A stretch of 64,000 bases of DNA from Scytonematopsis contorta HA4267-MV1 (GCA_019359035.1 JAHHIC010000053.1:1-64000), one strand, 5' to 3'; shown: positions 1-9,384, counted from the stretch's first letter. The notes: a model not told the origin generated them from the letters alone. A program made the numbers and translations.

Positions 1-115
1 GGTGTCTATGGCGCGGTGGAACCACTCTGAACCCATCCCGAACTCAGTTGTGAAACGCTGCTGCGGCTACGATAGTTGGAGAGTTGTCTCCCGCAACAAT
101 TGCTCGATGCCAGGG
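1..115 (+). rRNA. rrf: 5S ribosomal RNA (5' end cut by window)
   Basis: The stretch carries the conserved 5S core (GGAACCACTCTGAACCCATC, CCGAACTCAGTTGTGAAAC) and a 3' strand GATGCCAGG that would pair with the 5' end. Only the first few bases are missing, so the window starts at the tail of an rRNA operon. The boundary of the mature 3' end is approximate. Confidence 0.93.
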
Positions 116-128
116 CAATATTTAAACG

Positions 129-167
129 AAAGCCTCCTCAATGTATTTTGAGGGGGCTTTTGTTTTG
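129..167 (+). terminator. Rho-independent terminator of the rRNA operon
   Basis: Arms AAGCCTCCTCA and TGAGGGGGCTTT enclose a short loop and run straight into TTTTGTTTTGG. It lies about 14 bases after the 5S RNA, the expected place for the rRNA operon terminator. Confidence 0.85.
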
Positions 168-194
168 GCTTTTGTTGGGACACCTATTGCAAAG

Positions 195-354
195 AAAACC
201 CCACCCCCAACCCCCTCCCCGTTTACGGGGAGGGGGCTACGATTGACGAGAAATTCTTTTAAAAACTAAAAATCGGCTATTTTTGTCTATGTATTTTTGT
301 CTATTTTTCGTAGCCCCCTCCTCGCTTGCGGGGAGGGGGTTGGGGGTGGGGTTT
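195..354. repeat. GC-rich paired inverted repeat (MITE-like), copy A
   Basis: Two roughly 45-base arms rich in CCCCACCCCC and CCCTCCCCG face each other around an AT-rich centre of about 65 bases. Each arm is itself a hairpin (CCCCTCCCC / GGGGAGGGG) and ends in GGGGGCTACGA. The same design recurs at 6853-7013, and a single arm at 58220-58267, so it is a dispersed non-coding element. Confidence 0.8.
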
Positions 355-973
355 CTTATACTGGGACGAGAAAGATATTTGCGCTTCTATTGTAAGTAGT
401 GATGGGTTTCAATCCCTATTCGCTGGTAGTACCCTACAAAGGAAGGCAGGTAGGGGGTTTAATTTTGTGTGTACTCAGTCTAATAGATGAAAACTGCTTG
501 TATTTCCGGCTAGCTAGGACACAACCCCACAAAAAGCATTTTCCCGCATCAGAAATAGGCATTTGTACAGCAGGGTCTTAGACATACCCTATAAATTGCT
601 TGCTTTACAGTATCAGGAAACACAAATTACCTAGATTAGACTTATTGCTCCATTTCTAATATCCGACTCCCCAGTAGCATTCGATGCAGCTTATCGAACA
701 ACAGCAAAGCAAGCGAATTATAAAGTTGTGTGCGTACAGTTATTAGTTTTAACATCCGCATCCTGATTTCATTTTTAGTGCGAGAAGCTTACTGTAATTG
801 ACTTATAGTTTATGCGAATATTTTGTTAGATAAAAATAAAAGACTCCCTTAGTATTGATAGTCACAACAATTTAAAGTTTTTGCAAAGTCTCCTGACTAA
901 GTAATCTCATTGATGAATGTGTATATAGATGAATGTAAAAAAGCAACCGTATACACGAAAGGAAATTATACTC
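355..973. other. Non-coding stretch upstream of the patS-like gene
   Basis: About 620 bases with no convincing gene. A 60-codon frame at 399-581 has no recognisable features. This stretch presumably holds the promoter of the small gene at 974, but I could not assign a clear NtcA or HetR site by eye. Confidence 0.5.
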
Positions 974-1066
974 ATGAAATCTATTACTTTTTCTGTAGCT
1001 AGCACAAACTCTACTTCTAACAATTCTGGTGTAGAAACCAGTTTTAGTCGCGGTTCTGGTCGCTAA
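974..1066 (+). CDS. patS: PatS-type heterocyst inhibitor peptide (30 aa, ends in RGSGR)
   Basis: A 30-codon frame begins at ATG 974 with AAAGGA about 8 bases upstream and stops at TAA 1064-1066. The peptide starts MKSITFSVAS, has a Ser/Thr/Asn-rich middle and ends exactly in SRGSGR. In Anabaena PCC 7120 the 17-residue PatS ends in ERGSGR; the released RGSGR-type peptide diffuses between cells, binds HetR and blocks heterocyst differentiation in neighbours. The N-terminus is longer and different from that PatS, and it lacks the hydrophobic secretion-like N-terminus of PatX proteins, so it looks like a divergent PatS. A hairpin terminator follows at 1152, giving a self-contained monocistronic unit. 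Function rests on the terminal pentapeptide and gene architecture; no other heterocyst gene is adjacent. Confidence 0.75.
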   Translation: MKSITFSVASTNSTSNNSGVETSFSRGSGR

Positions 1067-1151
1067 TTTCCCAGCTGTTATGAGCCTGAATAGACCAACC
1101 ATGATTAATGTATTATTGTAGCCGTTATAACTTAATTATTCTAAGTAGAGA

Positions 1152-1196
1152 AGGGCAGATAATCTAGTCTGCCCTATATTTATAACTTTTTCTTTG
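1152..1196 (+). terminator. Hairpin terminator after the patS-like gene
   Basis: A perfect 8-base inverted repeat (AGGGCAGA / TCTGCCCT, 1152-1175) is followed by an AT-rich, T-rich run (ACTTTTTCTTT). It sits 85 bases after the small gene and probably ends its transcript. Confidence 0.65.
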
Positions 1197-2018
1197 GGAA
1201 TCTAACTAAGTACTATTTTTCTAGTCTGATAAAATAATCAGAAAAAATCACCGTATATCAAGATTATATTTATTCAATTACAATTTAGTTAAATAAACTT
1301 TATTTATACCAGTACATTTAAATAGCAAAGCTAAGTTTGTAGCTTTAGAGAGAAAACAGCTTAACTATTAAACTCTCATCATGAAAAAATATATTCTTTC
1401 GTAAAGTTATGTAGAAGGTTTTCTCCAACGATGTTTGATTGGGCATATAATTCCAATTGTTGTGGTCGATGATTACCACAATATAATGTAGCCCTGTGTT
1501 GATTTTTTGTACTACTTGTACTTCAGTCTATCTGCGTTATCTACGATTTGTCCTTTATGAATTTTTTTCCTGAGGCAGAAACAAGAGCAAGAAAATCAAC
1601 ATTTACTACTTACCCCGCAGCAAAGTGAAGAAGTGAAGTATATTGAGGCTCATAACACTATATCCTTAGGGTATTGGTCGAGTGGGAAGTAATCGGTAAT
1701 AAAACAAAATAGTTTGTGAATTTGTGCATCATCCTTCTTTTGAGGGATATCTCTATGCCTTTGTAATCTGTCACACCAATTTTGAGAGGTAAAATTGGCA
1801 GGGTATAGAGCAAAGAAAATATTAATAACCCGACTTTAGAAACCTTAAATCTAAAGTCCCACACCCTAGATATACTCGTTAAAGTTTGTCTGGTAATGTC
1901 TTGGGTAGTATTTGTCTGTGTTTTTAAACCCCACAAAGGGTGGAAGACATTGTTATATCGCGCTGATTAATATTTGATTAATAGTTCCCTAACAGTTCCT
2001 TAACACAGGAGTTTCATT
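1197..2018. other. Non-coding stretch before the glycosyltransferase
   Basis: Roughly 800 AT-rich bases. The longest frame, minus strand 1658-1936, resembles no family and lacks a ribosome site, so I treat it as chance. The last 30 bases hold the ribosome site ACAGGAG for the gene at 2019. Confidence 0.5.
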
Positions 2019-3383
2019 ATGTATCCAACAGAAAAACAACGTAGAATTGCCTTGATTTCCGTAACTGGTGACCCTGCAGCAGAAATTGGTCAAGAAGAAG
2101 CAGGTGGGCAAAACGTCTATGTGCGTAAAGTTGGTGCTGCACTAGCACGGTTGGGTTGGCAAGTAGACATGTTCACTCGTCGTAACTGTCCAGAGCAAGC
2201 TGAAATTGTCCAACATGAAGCTGGTTGTCGAACAATTCGTTTGAAGGCTGGAGCAACTCAATTCATCGGACGGGATGACTTGTTTGAATATTTGCCAGAA
2301 TTTGTTGCTCAATTTCAAGCATTCCAGCAGTCTCAAGGTATTTATTACCCATTAATTCATACCAATTATTGGTTATCTTGTTGGGTGGGTATGGAATTGA
2401 AAAAGCGTCAACCATCGATTCAAGTGCATACCTATCACTCATTGGGAGCAGTTAAGTACAAATCTGTTACAGATATTCCTCCAGTTGCTAGTAAACGTTT
2501 AGCTGTGGAAAAAGCTTGTTTAGAAACTGCTGATAAAGTTATCGCAACCAGTCCACAGGAAGAAAAACATATGCGGATGCTTGTTTCTCAGGAGGGGCAA
2601 ATTGAAGTTATTCCTTGTGGAACTGATATTGAAAAGTATGGCTCTGTTCCACGCTCTCTTGCAAGAGAATATTTAGGAATTAGAGATGATGCTAAAATGA
2701 TTCTTTATGTTGGTCGTTTTGACAAGCGTAAAGGTATTGAGACTTTGGTAAGAGCTGTTGCTCAATCTCGTTTCCGTAATCATCCTAATTTGCATTTAGT
2801 AATTGCTGGTGGTAGTCGTCCTGACTCTAGTGACGGGATAGAACGCGAGCGTATTGAAAAAATAGTTGCTGAGGTAGGACTAAAAGATTGTGTTACCTTC
2901 CCCGGTCGTTTGGATGATACAGTTCTCTCCTTCTATTATGGTGCCGCTGATGTATGCGTACTTCCTAGTCACTATGAACCTTTTGGTTTAGTTGCTATCG
3001 AAGCAATGGCTTGTCAAACACCAGTTGTAGCTAGCGATGTCGGTGGATTACAATTTACTGTTGTACCGGAAGTAACAGGATTGCTCGTGCCTCCACAAAA
3101 TGAGTTGGAGTTTGCAACTGCAATTGACCGTATTCTTGATAATCCTGATTGGGCTTTGGAGTTAGGTAAAGCTGGTAGAAAAAGGGTAGAAAAAGCTTTT
3201 AGTTGGGACAGTGTTGCATCTCGATTAAATCAACTTTATACTGACCTTTTAGCAACTGCACCCACCCATAAAAATCAATCAAAAATTGACAATTGGACAG
3301 TCACAGCATTGAACACAGCCCGACAGTCATCAGAAAAGTTTAACTTAGATTCTTTTTCCAAAGGTACAAATAGGCATATTTAA
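2019..3383 (+). CDS. GT4-family glycosyltransferase, sucrose-phosphate-synthase/MshA-like
   Basis: A 454-residue retaining glycosyltransferase of the GT-B fold. The N-terminal domain has the nucleotide-sugar acceptor loop of this group, AGGQNVYVRKVGAALARLG (about residues 28-46), typical of the sucrose-phosphate synthase and MshA branch. The C-terminal domain has the donor-binding EX7E motif, EPFGLVAIEAMA, followed by TPVVASDVGG. It probably transfers a sugar from a nucleotide donor in the cytoplasm; sucrose, glycolipid and polysaccharide synthesis are all possible, and heterocystous cyanobacteria have several such paralogues. The start is supported by ACAGGAG 9 bases upstream. It stands alone on its strand; the last 50 residues are a variable hydrophilic tail. 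The family is certain, the acceptor unknown. Confidence 0.85.
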   Translation: MYPTEKQRRIALISVTGDPAAEIGQEEAGGQNVYVRKVGAALARLGWQVDMFTRRNCPEQAEIVQHEAGCRTIRLKAGATQFIGRDDLFEYLPEFVAQFQAFQQSQGIYYPLIHTNYWLSCWVGMELKKRQPSIQVHTYHSLGAVKYKSVTDIPPVASKRLAVEKACLETADKVIATSPQEEKHMRMLVSQEGQIEVIPCGTDIEKYGSVPRSLAREYLGIRDDAKMILYVGRFDKRKGIETLVRAVAQSRFRNHPNLHLVIAGGSRPDSSDGIERERIEKIVAEVGLKDCVTFPGRLDDTVLSFYYGAADVCVLPSHYEPFGLVAIEAMACQTPVVASDVGGLQFTVVPEVTGLLVPPQNELEFATAIDRILDNPDWALELGKAGRKRVEKAFSWDSVASRLNQLYTDLLATAPTHKNQSKIDNWTVTALNTARQSSEKFNLDSFSKGTNRHI

Positions 3384-3648
3384 GATTGTAGCGCTTTCAA
3401 AATCACCTTTGGCATAAACTTTTTTAGGAAAGTTATCAGTTATACCGTTTCTTACAACTAAATAAGCAGAAGGTGGTATTTTACTTAATATACTAGTTGT
3501 AGAGCTATTATTGATACTCAGAAAGACTTAAAAAGTAAAATTATATGTTTTTTTTTTACTTTTTATTCTTTAGCACTTACATCTGATTACTAATGGCTCT
3601 ATACTTAGTAAACACTCTTCAGGGGCATGATAGGAGCAGAAACATTCA

Positions 3649-6600
3649 GTGATACAAACAGTACATAGCAACGTCAAAGGCAGAGTAAGATATAAAGTCA
3701 AAGAGCTTTATAATTCAGAATCTCTCAAAAGCCATTTGGAACAGAAGCTTTCACGTAAATCGGAAATTAGCTATGTTAGGGCAAACCCATTAACTAGTAA
3801 AATTCTTGTACTTTTCGGCAAAAATATAAGTCACGATGAAATAGGGATTTTCATTGATGAACTCGTAGAAGAGTACAAAAAAAAACACTGCAAATTGAAC
3901 CGCAATAATTTCACAAAAAATAAACAACCAAAAAAATCCAAAAAATCAGCTTCTCTAGTTCATCAATACGAACAAAAAATAGAAAACTGGCACTTGATGG
4001 ATGAAGAGACTGTATTGAGTGATTTTAATACCTCAAAAATATCGGGGTTATCGAGTCAGTCAGCTACAGAGAATTTGACTAAATATGGCTCCAATATGCC
4101 AGGAGAAACCGCAGTTCGTTCCAGCCTCTGCATTATAACTGAGCAGTTTAAATCTTTACCTGTAGCTTTACTTGGGGTTGCTGCTGCTGTTTCAGTTTTG
4201 ACTGGTGGAGTTGTTGATGCGGTAGTGATTTTAGGTGTTGTCGGACTTAATGCCGTCATCGGTTATACAACAGAAACTCAATCGGAAAGAATCATTCATT
4301 CTCTCAAGAGTAACGAACAAGATTCAACTTGGGTAATTAGAGACAGTCAATCTATCGAGATACCCACAGAGAATATTGTCGTTGGGGATATTTTGATTCT
4401 TAAACCTGGAGGTTATATTGCTGCAGACGCGAGATTAATTGAAGCAGAAAATCTCAGCGTTGATGAATCTGCTCTCACTGGGGAAAGTATACCTGTAAGT
4501 AAAACCATTACATCATTAACAGGTTTAACAGAGGAAGATATTCCCCTCGCTGACAGAGTTAATATGGTCTATAAAGGGACTTTTGTTACTGGTGGACAAG
4601 GGCTTGCTGTAGTGGTAGCGACCGGAAAGTTTAGCGAAATGGGCAAAATCCAACAATTGGTTGGCTCCCAAAATGCAATGGAAACTCCACTTGCAAAACA
4701 ACTTGATGAGGTCGGGAGTCAATTAGTTCTCATTGGTATGGGTCTTTGTGGTGCTATTTTTGGTATCGGCATATTGCGGGGATACGGAGCAGTACAAATG
4801 CTTAAGTCATCTATTTCCCTTGCAGTTGCAGCAGTTCCCGAAGGTTTACCTACTATTGCGACCACAACCCTAGCCTTAGGCATTCAAGAAATGCGACGTC
4901 ACAAAGTCTTGGTTCGTAGCTTGACTGCTGTGGAGGCTTTGGGTTCTGTACAAGCAATTTGTTTAGATAAAACAGGTACACTCACCGAAAACAAAATGAC
5001 TGTGGTAGAAATACATACTGACAGTCGTGAAATTAGGTTTGATTTTGGTGATTTTGTTACAGATGGTAAAAAAACCAATCCGTACACTTGCGATGAATTA
5101 CTTAAACTAATTCATGTCTCGGTTCTTTGCAACGAAAGTGAAGTTAGTTTAGAAGAAAATGGAGAATATTCTGTCAAAGGTTCGGCAACGGAAAATGCTT
5201 TGATTTATATGGCAATTACCACTGGGGTAAATGTCATCGAACTTAGACAAAAATATCCATTACTGCGAACTAATCTGCGCTCAGAAAATCGAAATATAAT
5301 GAGTACAATTCATAGTACCCATGAAGGGCAAACTCATGAAGGGCAAAAGCTTGTCGCAGTTAAAGGTAGCCCTAACGAAGTTGCACAGCTATGCAAATAC
5401 TGGCTGAAAAATGGAGAAGTTGTACCATTAATAGATGAAGACCGACAGGCAATTGAAATTGAAAATGACCGCATGTCAGGTAAATCATTGAGAGTACTAG
5501 GTTTTGCCTATACTAACATTGACGAAAGTTTAAATGGTAATAGCCACGAAGAAAACCTCACATGGTTAGGTTTAGTGGGTATGGCTGACCCAGTTAGGAA
5601 GGGTGTCAAAGAATTAATGGCAAACTTCCATGAAGCAGGTATTGATACGGTAATGATTACCGGAGACCAAAGCGCTACGGCTTATGCAATTGCGAAAGAA
5701 TTAAATTTGAGCCGGAATTGTAAGTTAGAAGTTCTTGATTCTAACGACTTGAATAATTTAGACCCAGAGATTTTGCCTGCGATATGCGAGAAAGTTGATG
5801 TATTTGCTCGTATCAGCCCTAGCAACAAATTGCAGGTTGTGCAAGCGTTGCAGTCTACAGGGAAAGTAGTTGCAATGACAGGGGATGGAATTAATGACGC
5901 TCCTGCACTCAAAGCCGCTCAGGTCGGTATCGCAATGGGTAAGAGTGGAACTGATGTAGCTCGCGAAGTTGCAGATATCGTGATTGAAGATGACCGCTTG
6001 GAAACTATGATTATTGCGGTTGGTAGAGGACGGACTATTTATAACAACATTAGAAAATCCGTGCATTTCTTGCTCGCTACCAACATGAGCGAAATTATGG
6101 TGATGACAGCCTCTACCCTGGTGGGTATGGGAGAACCTTTAAACGCGATTCAGCTTTTGTGGTTGAATTTAGTTACAGATATTTTCCCCGGTTTATCTTT
6201 GGCAATGGAAGCACCGGAACCGGATGTTTTATCTCAGCCACCCCGTAACCCAGAAGATTCAATAATCAAGAAATCTGACTTTGGTCGAATTACCTTTGAA
6301 GCGGGTACGATTTCTTTAAGTACCCTCGCAGCTTATGGCTATGGGATTGCTAAATACGGTATTAGCCCAAAAGCGAGTACCATTGGCTTCTTTAGTTTGA
6401 CATCAGCGCAATTGCTGCATACAATCAGTTGCCGTTCCGAACGTCATAGTATTTTTAGCAAGGAAAAATTACCCAAGAATAATTACTTAACGGCAGCAGT
6501 AGTCGGCTCTTTTGGACTACAACTTTTTGCGATCGCACTTCCACCGCTGCGAAATCTGTTGAAAATTACGCCAATTGGTATTTTGGATGGTGCAATTATT

Positions 6601-6801
6601 GCTGGTAGTGCTTTAGTACCTTTGTTGGTAAATGAAGCAACGAAGGACACAAGGAGTGTGAAGAAAACTAATAATCTTGCTCCGGCTACTACTGATGTGG
6701 TGGATGTTTCGCACACCTTAGTTGAGGATGAGGATGAGACTACGAAGTACTTGACTGTCCCTTTGTTTAGAGAGGATGCTGTTTGCGAAAACAGGGTATA
6801 A
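3649..6801 (+). CDS. P-type cation-transporting ATPase with N-terminal HMA-like domain
   Basis: A 1050-residue membrane pump starting at GTG, with TAGGAG about 14 bases upstream. Residues 1-80 resemble a metal-associated ferredoxin-like domain but lack the CxxC of copper chaperones. Then come the cation-ATPase N-terminal segment (from about 110), first membrane pair, actuator motif TGES (277-280), the PEGLPTIATTTLALG transmembrane segment, phosphorylation motif DKTGT (Asp440), hinge GDGINDAPAL (Asp746) and a six-helix C-terminal region. PEGL rather than CPC points to the P2 branch (Ca2+, Na+ or related cations) rather than heavy-metal P1B pumps, despite the HMA-like front end. Expected in the plasma or thylakoid membrane. 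The last 60 residues are acidic and hydrophilic. No co-transcribed partner; the ion cannot be read from sequence. Confidence 0.87.
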   Translation: MIQTVHSNVKGRVRYKVKELYNSESLKSHLEQKLSRKSEISYVRANPLTSKILVLFGKNISHDEIGIFIDELVEEYKKKHCKLNRNNFTKNKQPKKSKKSASLVHQYEQKIENWHLMDEETVLSDFNTSKISGLSSQSATENLTKYGSNMPGETAVRSSLCIITEQFKSLPVALLGVAAAVSVLTGGVVDAVVILGVVGLNAVIGYTTETQSERIIHSLKSNEQDSTWVIRDSQSIEIPTENIVVGDILILKPGGYIAADARLIEAENLSVDESALTGESIPVSKTITSLTGLTEEDIPLADRVNMVYKGTFVTGGQGLAVVVATGKFSEMGKIQQLVGSQNAMETPLAKQLDEVGSQLVLIGMGLCGAIFGIGILRGYGAVQMLKSSISLAVAAVPEGLPTIATTTLALGIQEMRRHKVLVRSLTAVEALGSVQAICLDKTGTLTENKMTVVEIHTDSREIRFDFGDFVTDGKKTNPYTCDELLKLIHVSVLCNESEVSLEENGEYSVKGSATENALIYMAITTGVNVIELRQKYPLLRTNLRSENRNIMSTIHSTHEGQTHEGQKLVAVKGSPNEVAQLCKYWLKNGEVVPLIDEDRQAIEIENDRMSGKSLRVLGFAYTNIDESLNGNSHEENLTWLGLVGMADPVRKGVKELMANFHEAGIDTVMITGDQSATAYAIAKELNLSRNCKLEVLDSNDLNNLDPEILPAICEKVDVFARISPSNKLQVVQALQSTGKVVAMTGDGINDAPALKAAQVGIAMGKSGTDVAREVADIVIEDDRLETMIIAVGRGRTIYNNIRKSVHFLLATNMSEIMVMTASTLVGMGEPLNAIQLLWLNLVTDIFPGLSLAMEAPEPDVLSQPPRNPEDSIIKKSDFGRITFEAGTISLSTLAAYGYGIAKYGISPKASTIGFFSLTSAQLLHTISCRSERHSIFSKEKLPKNNYLTAAVVGSFGLQLFAIALPPLRNLLKITPIGILDGAIIAGSALVPLLVNEATKDTRSVKKTNNLAPATTDVVDVSHTLVEDEDETTKYLTVPLFREDAVCENRV

Positions 6802-6852
6802 AGCGCTTCTGTAGACAAATATTCGCCATTTTATCTCTCGTACCTACAAAGC

Positions 6853-7013
6853 AAACCCCACCCCCTACCCCCTACCCCGCAAGCGGGGAGGGGGCTACGA
6901 TTAGATATGAGTACATAGTATATATACGTTAGCAGATAGTAAATTGTTACAATGGCGTTTCTTTTTTCGTAGCCCCCTCTCCGCTTGCAGGGAGGGGGTT
7001 GGGGGTGGGGTTT
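6853..7013. repeat. GC-rich paired inverted repeat (MITE-like), copy B
   Basis: Same architecture as 195-354: arm with CCCCACCCCCTACCCC and AAGCGGGGAGGGGGCTACGA, an AT-rich centre of about 65 bases, then the reverse arm ending TGGGGTTTT. It fills the gap between the convergent ATPase and the minus-strand gene ending at 7016, so it may act as a bidirectional transcription barrier. Confidence 0.8.
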
Positions 7014-7015
7014 TG

Positions 7016-7477
7016 TTAAGACTCTTGGGGAACTCGCTCACAATAAAGATTATCGCAATATACAGCCCAAGCAAGACCAACTAAACCCGTTAAGGAACCA
7101 GCAATTGTCGCGCTTACACCCCACCATAAAGGTCCAGCCCAGTTTGCAACTTCTTTCAATATAGCAGTAGTCGCTTTACTAGCAGCGTATGCTGTCCCCG
7201 TAGCCACGACTGTAACTAAACCCATTTCTGTGAGTATTTCAAAAAGCTCTTTACTAGATAAATCCTCTTGAAAATAAATTCTCCAAATCGATGTGTACGT
7301 GAGGATATCCGAGGCTGTTAATATAAACTGTTTAGGAACTTCTCCTCCTGGTGTTGGTACCGCTACAGCCGCACCATTCCGAACCACACAATTGGCTATC
7401 GCTAAGACTGCATCTAATCTCTTTTTGCCCAGATTACTCACGGTATCATCTCCTAGAGCTTTTTTGGTGGGAAACAT
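7016..7477 (-). CDS. Hypothetical small membrane protein (153 aa)
   Basis: No family recognised. Residues 1-20 are basic; the region GAAVAVPTPGGEVPKQFILTASDILTY could be a globular motif; residues 85-110 (GLVTVVATGTAYAASKATTAIL) and 117-138 (WWGVSATIAGSLTGLVGLAWAV) are hydrophobic, glycine/alanine-rich and look like two membrane or membrane-associated helices, somewhat like DUF697-type GTPase-associated domains. A Cys pair lies near the C-terminus. The stop codon touches the GC-rich repeat at 6853-7013. Upstream there is no strong ribosome site. Codon use matches the neighbourhood, and the length and lack of stops make a real gene likely. Confidence 0.6.
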   Translation of the reverse strand: MFPTKKALGDDTVSNLGKKRLDAVLAIANCVVRNGAAVAVPTPGGEVPKQFILTASDILTYTSIWRIYFQEDLSSKELFEILTEMGLVTVVATGTAYAASKATTAILKEVANWAGPLWWGVSATIAGSLTGLVGLAWAVYCDNLYCERVPQES

Positions 7478-7739
7478 AACTATGCTAGTTTTAGCGTAAA
7501 TTTTAATATTTTATATAAAATATATGACTAATATAAAATAAAAACTGTGAGGCTAGTGCGAAAGCCCCACAGATTAGTTCAATGCTTCTACCAAGTAGCA
7601 AAAGTGTACCAAATTAAAAATATGTAACAGATTGCCCCTTCGGCAGATTTTATAAATGTATAAAATCAAATTTTTTACTCCCATACTAAATTGTAATCTA
7701 TTTCTATAGATGGATGAATTATTTGCTGCTCACATCACC

Positions 7740-8456
7740 TTAACTAACCAATCCGGTTCTCAAAGCACGAACAGCCACTTGAGTGCGGTCATCAGCAGAG
7801 AGTTTGTTAAGAATATTACGAACATGAGTCTTAACTGTACCGACAGTAATAAAAAGTTTCTCCCCAATTTCTGCGTTACTGCAACCGTTAACAATTAGCT
7901 TTAAGACATCTAATTCTCGTGCAGTTAATGGATAATTTGCAATCATTAGGGAATCTTCTGTTGATAAACCTTTAATTTTTACTTTTTCAGGTTCAGTTTT
8001 ATTTTGGGTATCTACATATTTTTTTTTGCTTTGCCTTAATACAATGCGAGCGATTGATGGGTCAATCCAAGAGTTACCGTCATAGGTTAAACGTATTGCT
8101 TCAGATAGTCTACCGATACTAGCATCTTTCATATAATAAGAGTCTGCACCTGCCGCAAAAGCAGCAAGAACAGTTTCCTCGTTATCATACATAGTCATAA
8201 TCAAAATTTTAGCCCTAGGATAATCTCCAGAGTGGGAATTTTTGAATTCTTGGGTGACTTCAATACCACTGATATCGGGTAATCCAACATCAACTATTGC
8301 AACATCTGCTTGAGTAGAATTTAAAAGCTTTAAGCCTGATTTACCATTTTTGGCTTCACCAATAATCTCTATACCTTCACATTGCTTTAGAGCTGTACAT
8401 ATCCCTATACGTGTGAGGTCATGGTCTTCTACTAAGATGACACGAATTTTATCCAT
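7740..8456 (-). CDS. NarL/FixJ-family response regulator
   Basis: A 238-residue two-component output protein. The receiver domain (about 1-125) has the acidic pocket Glu10/Asp11, the phospho-acceptor Asp56 in AIVDVGLPD, the switch Thr in LIMTMYD and the conserved Lys in SYYMKDAS. An acidic/basic linker of about 40 residues leads to a LuxR-type helix-turn-helix (about 172-235) with LTARELDVLKLIVNGCSNAEI and VGTVKTHVRNIL. It should bind DNA as a dimer after phosphorylation. No sensor kinase is adjacent, so the stimulus is unknown. It is a single gene with about 420 bases of AT-rich DNA upstream that probably carries its promoter. Confidence 0.92.
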   Translation of the reverse strand: MDKIRVILVEDHDLTRIGICTALKQCEGIEIIGEAKNGKSGLKLLNSTQADVAIVDVGLPDISGIEVTQEFKNSHSGDYPRAKILIMTMYDNEETVLAAFAAGADSYYMKDASIGRLSEAIRLTYDGNSWIDPSIARIVLRQSKKKYVDTQNKTEPEKVKIKGLSTEDSLMIANYPLTARELDVLKLIVNGCSNAEIGEKLFITVGTVKTHVRNILNKLSADDRTQVAVRALRTGLVS

Positions 8457-8880
8457 TACACAGCCTCTATTTTTAGTATGTTCATAAATCTTTAAATCAC
8501 CTATTTATATAAGGTGTAGTTTATTTTAAGATTGTATGTTTTTACTGTGAATTGAGTCTATCCGTCTGTAGATTAATCTATTACTTGATAGATTAATACT
8601 CACGAAGTATGTATGATATTTCTACGAACCGTCATAAACAACCGGAGGTTTTCCTACAAGGTAGATGCCAAGAGAGGTAAGAAAGCTAAGAATAGTTAGG
8701 GATAATTAATTTATTTATTTAAATAATTATTTTTTAAGCAATAATTACATTTAAAGAAAAAGGGGAGGCATCACCAGCCACCCCACGATGAATCAAACTA
8801 TTAATCTTGTGAACCCAGCACCACCTCACTTTACTTGCTATGCGTTGCAAAGCCGACATGAGCTATTGCCGTCTACAAGC
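8457..8880. other. Intergenic region upstream of the response regulator
   Basis: About 420 AT-rich bases between the response-regulator start and the 3' end of the ChaB-like gene. An ATG frame of 42 codons (8788-8916, plus strand) overlaps the neighbouring gene and is not convincing. Otherwise I see no gene or strong hairpin. Confidence 0.45.
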
Positions 8881-9129
8881 TTAGTTCCGTTCATCGTAGA
8901 AAGTGTCGGGGGTTAGAGTACAGTTGGGGGAGTTAGAAGCAGACATCACACCCAATAAATGGTTAGCTGAATACATTTTTACAGCACTCCGAGCTACTTG
9001 GTGAGCTTTCGCTTCCTCTCCGTACCAATGAATTGCTGAGTTAAAGGCTGCTCGATATAAGTCTTGATAATCCTGAGATAACTTATCACGTATTCCTAAA
9101 GGCAACTCTTGGTTTGATGTGTACAACAT
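8881..9129 (-). CDS. ChaB-like small protein
   Basis: An 82-residue protein matching the ChaB fold (pfam ChaB): an N-terminal Y...ELP..IRDKL segment, then a helix with DLYRAAFNSAIHWYGEEAKAHQVARSAVKMY, the AFN-A and A-W/R-AV signatures of the family. E. coli ChaB was named as a regulator of the ChaA cation antiporter, but its biochemical function is not settled, and cyanobacteria usually carry several copies. The C-terminal 25 residues are a variable tail. It is a single gene transcribed toward the response regulator. Confidence 0.75.
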   Translation of the reverse strand: MLYTSNQELPLGIRDKLSQDYQDLYRAAFNSAIHWYGEEAKAHQVARSAVKMYSANHLLGVMSASNSPNCTLTPDTFYDERN

Positions 9130-9384
9130 ATATACTTTTTGATTGTCTAATTACAGTATTATAAAGCATGTTTAACATAAAGTTAGACTATCTAAAGATA
9201 TATCTTAAAGTAAAGAGAAAAGCGAAGGGTTAAAATGTTCAGTTAAACGGGGTAAAAGTTCTTGTAGAGCTTGCTTGCAGCCTTTTTAGGATTATTGTAC
9301 GTTATGATTAAGATTAACAATAGTTAATGAGAATGTAAAAAAATATCAAATTATATTGACGTATTCAAATTGATTGCTAGCAAT

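Noticed and set aside
399-581. 60-codon plus-strand frame, and GTTTCAATCCC resembling the start of a cyanobacterial CRISPR repeat at 407
   Set aside because: The repeat-like motif occurs once with no second copy at CRISPR spacing, and the frame has no family features or ribosome site.
1658-1936. 92-codon minus-strand frame
   Set aside because: No recognisable domain, AT-rich composition-driven residues, no ribosome site; likely chance.
8788-8916. 42-codon plus-strand frame starting MNQTINLVNPAPP with GGGGAGG about 20 bases upstream
   Set aside because: Spacing of the ribosome site is too long, it overlaps the ChaB-like gene on the other strand, and no motif is recognisable.
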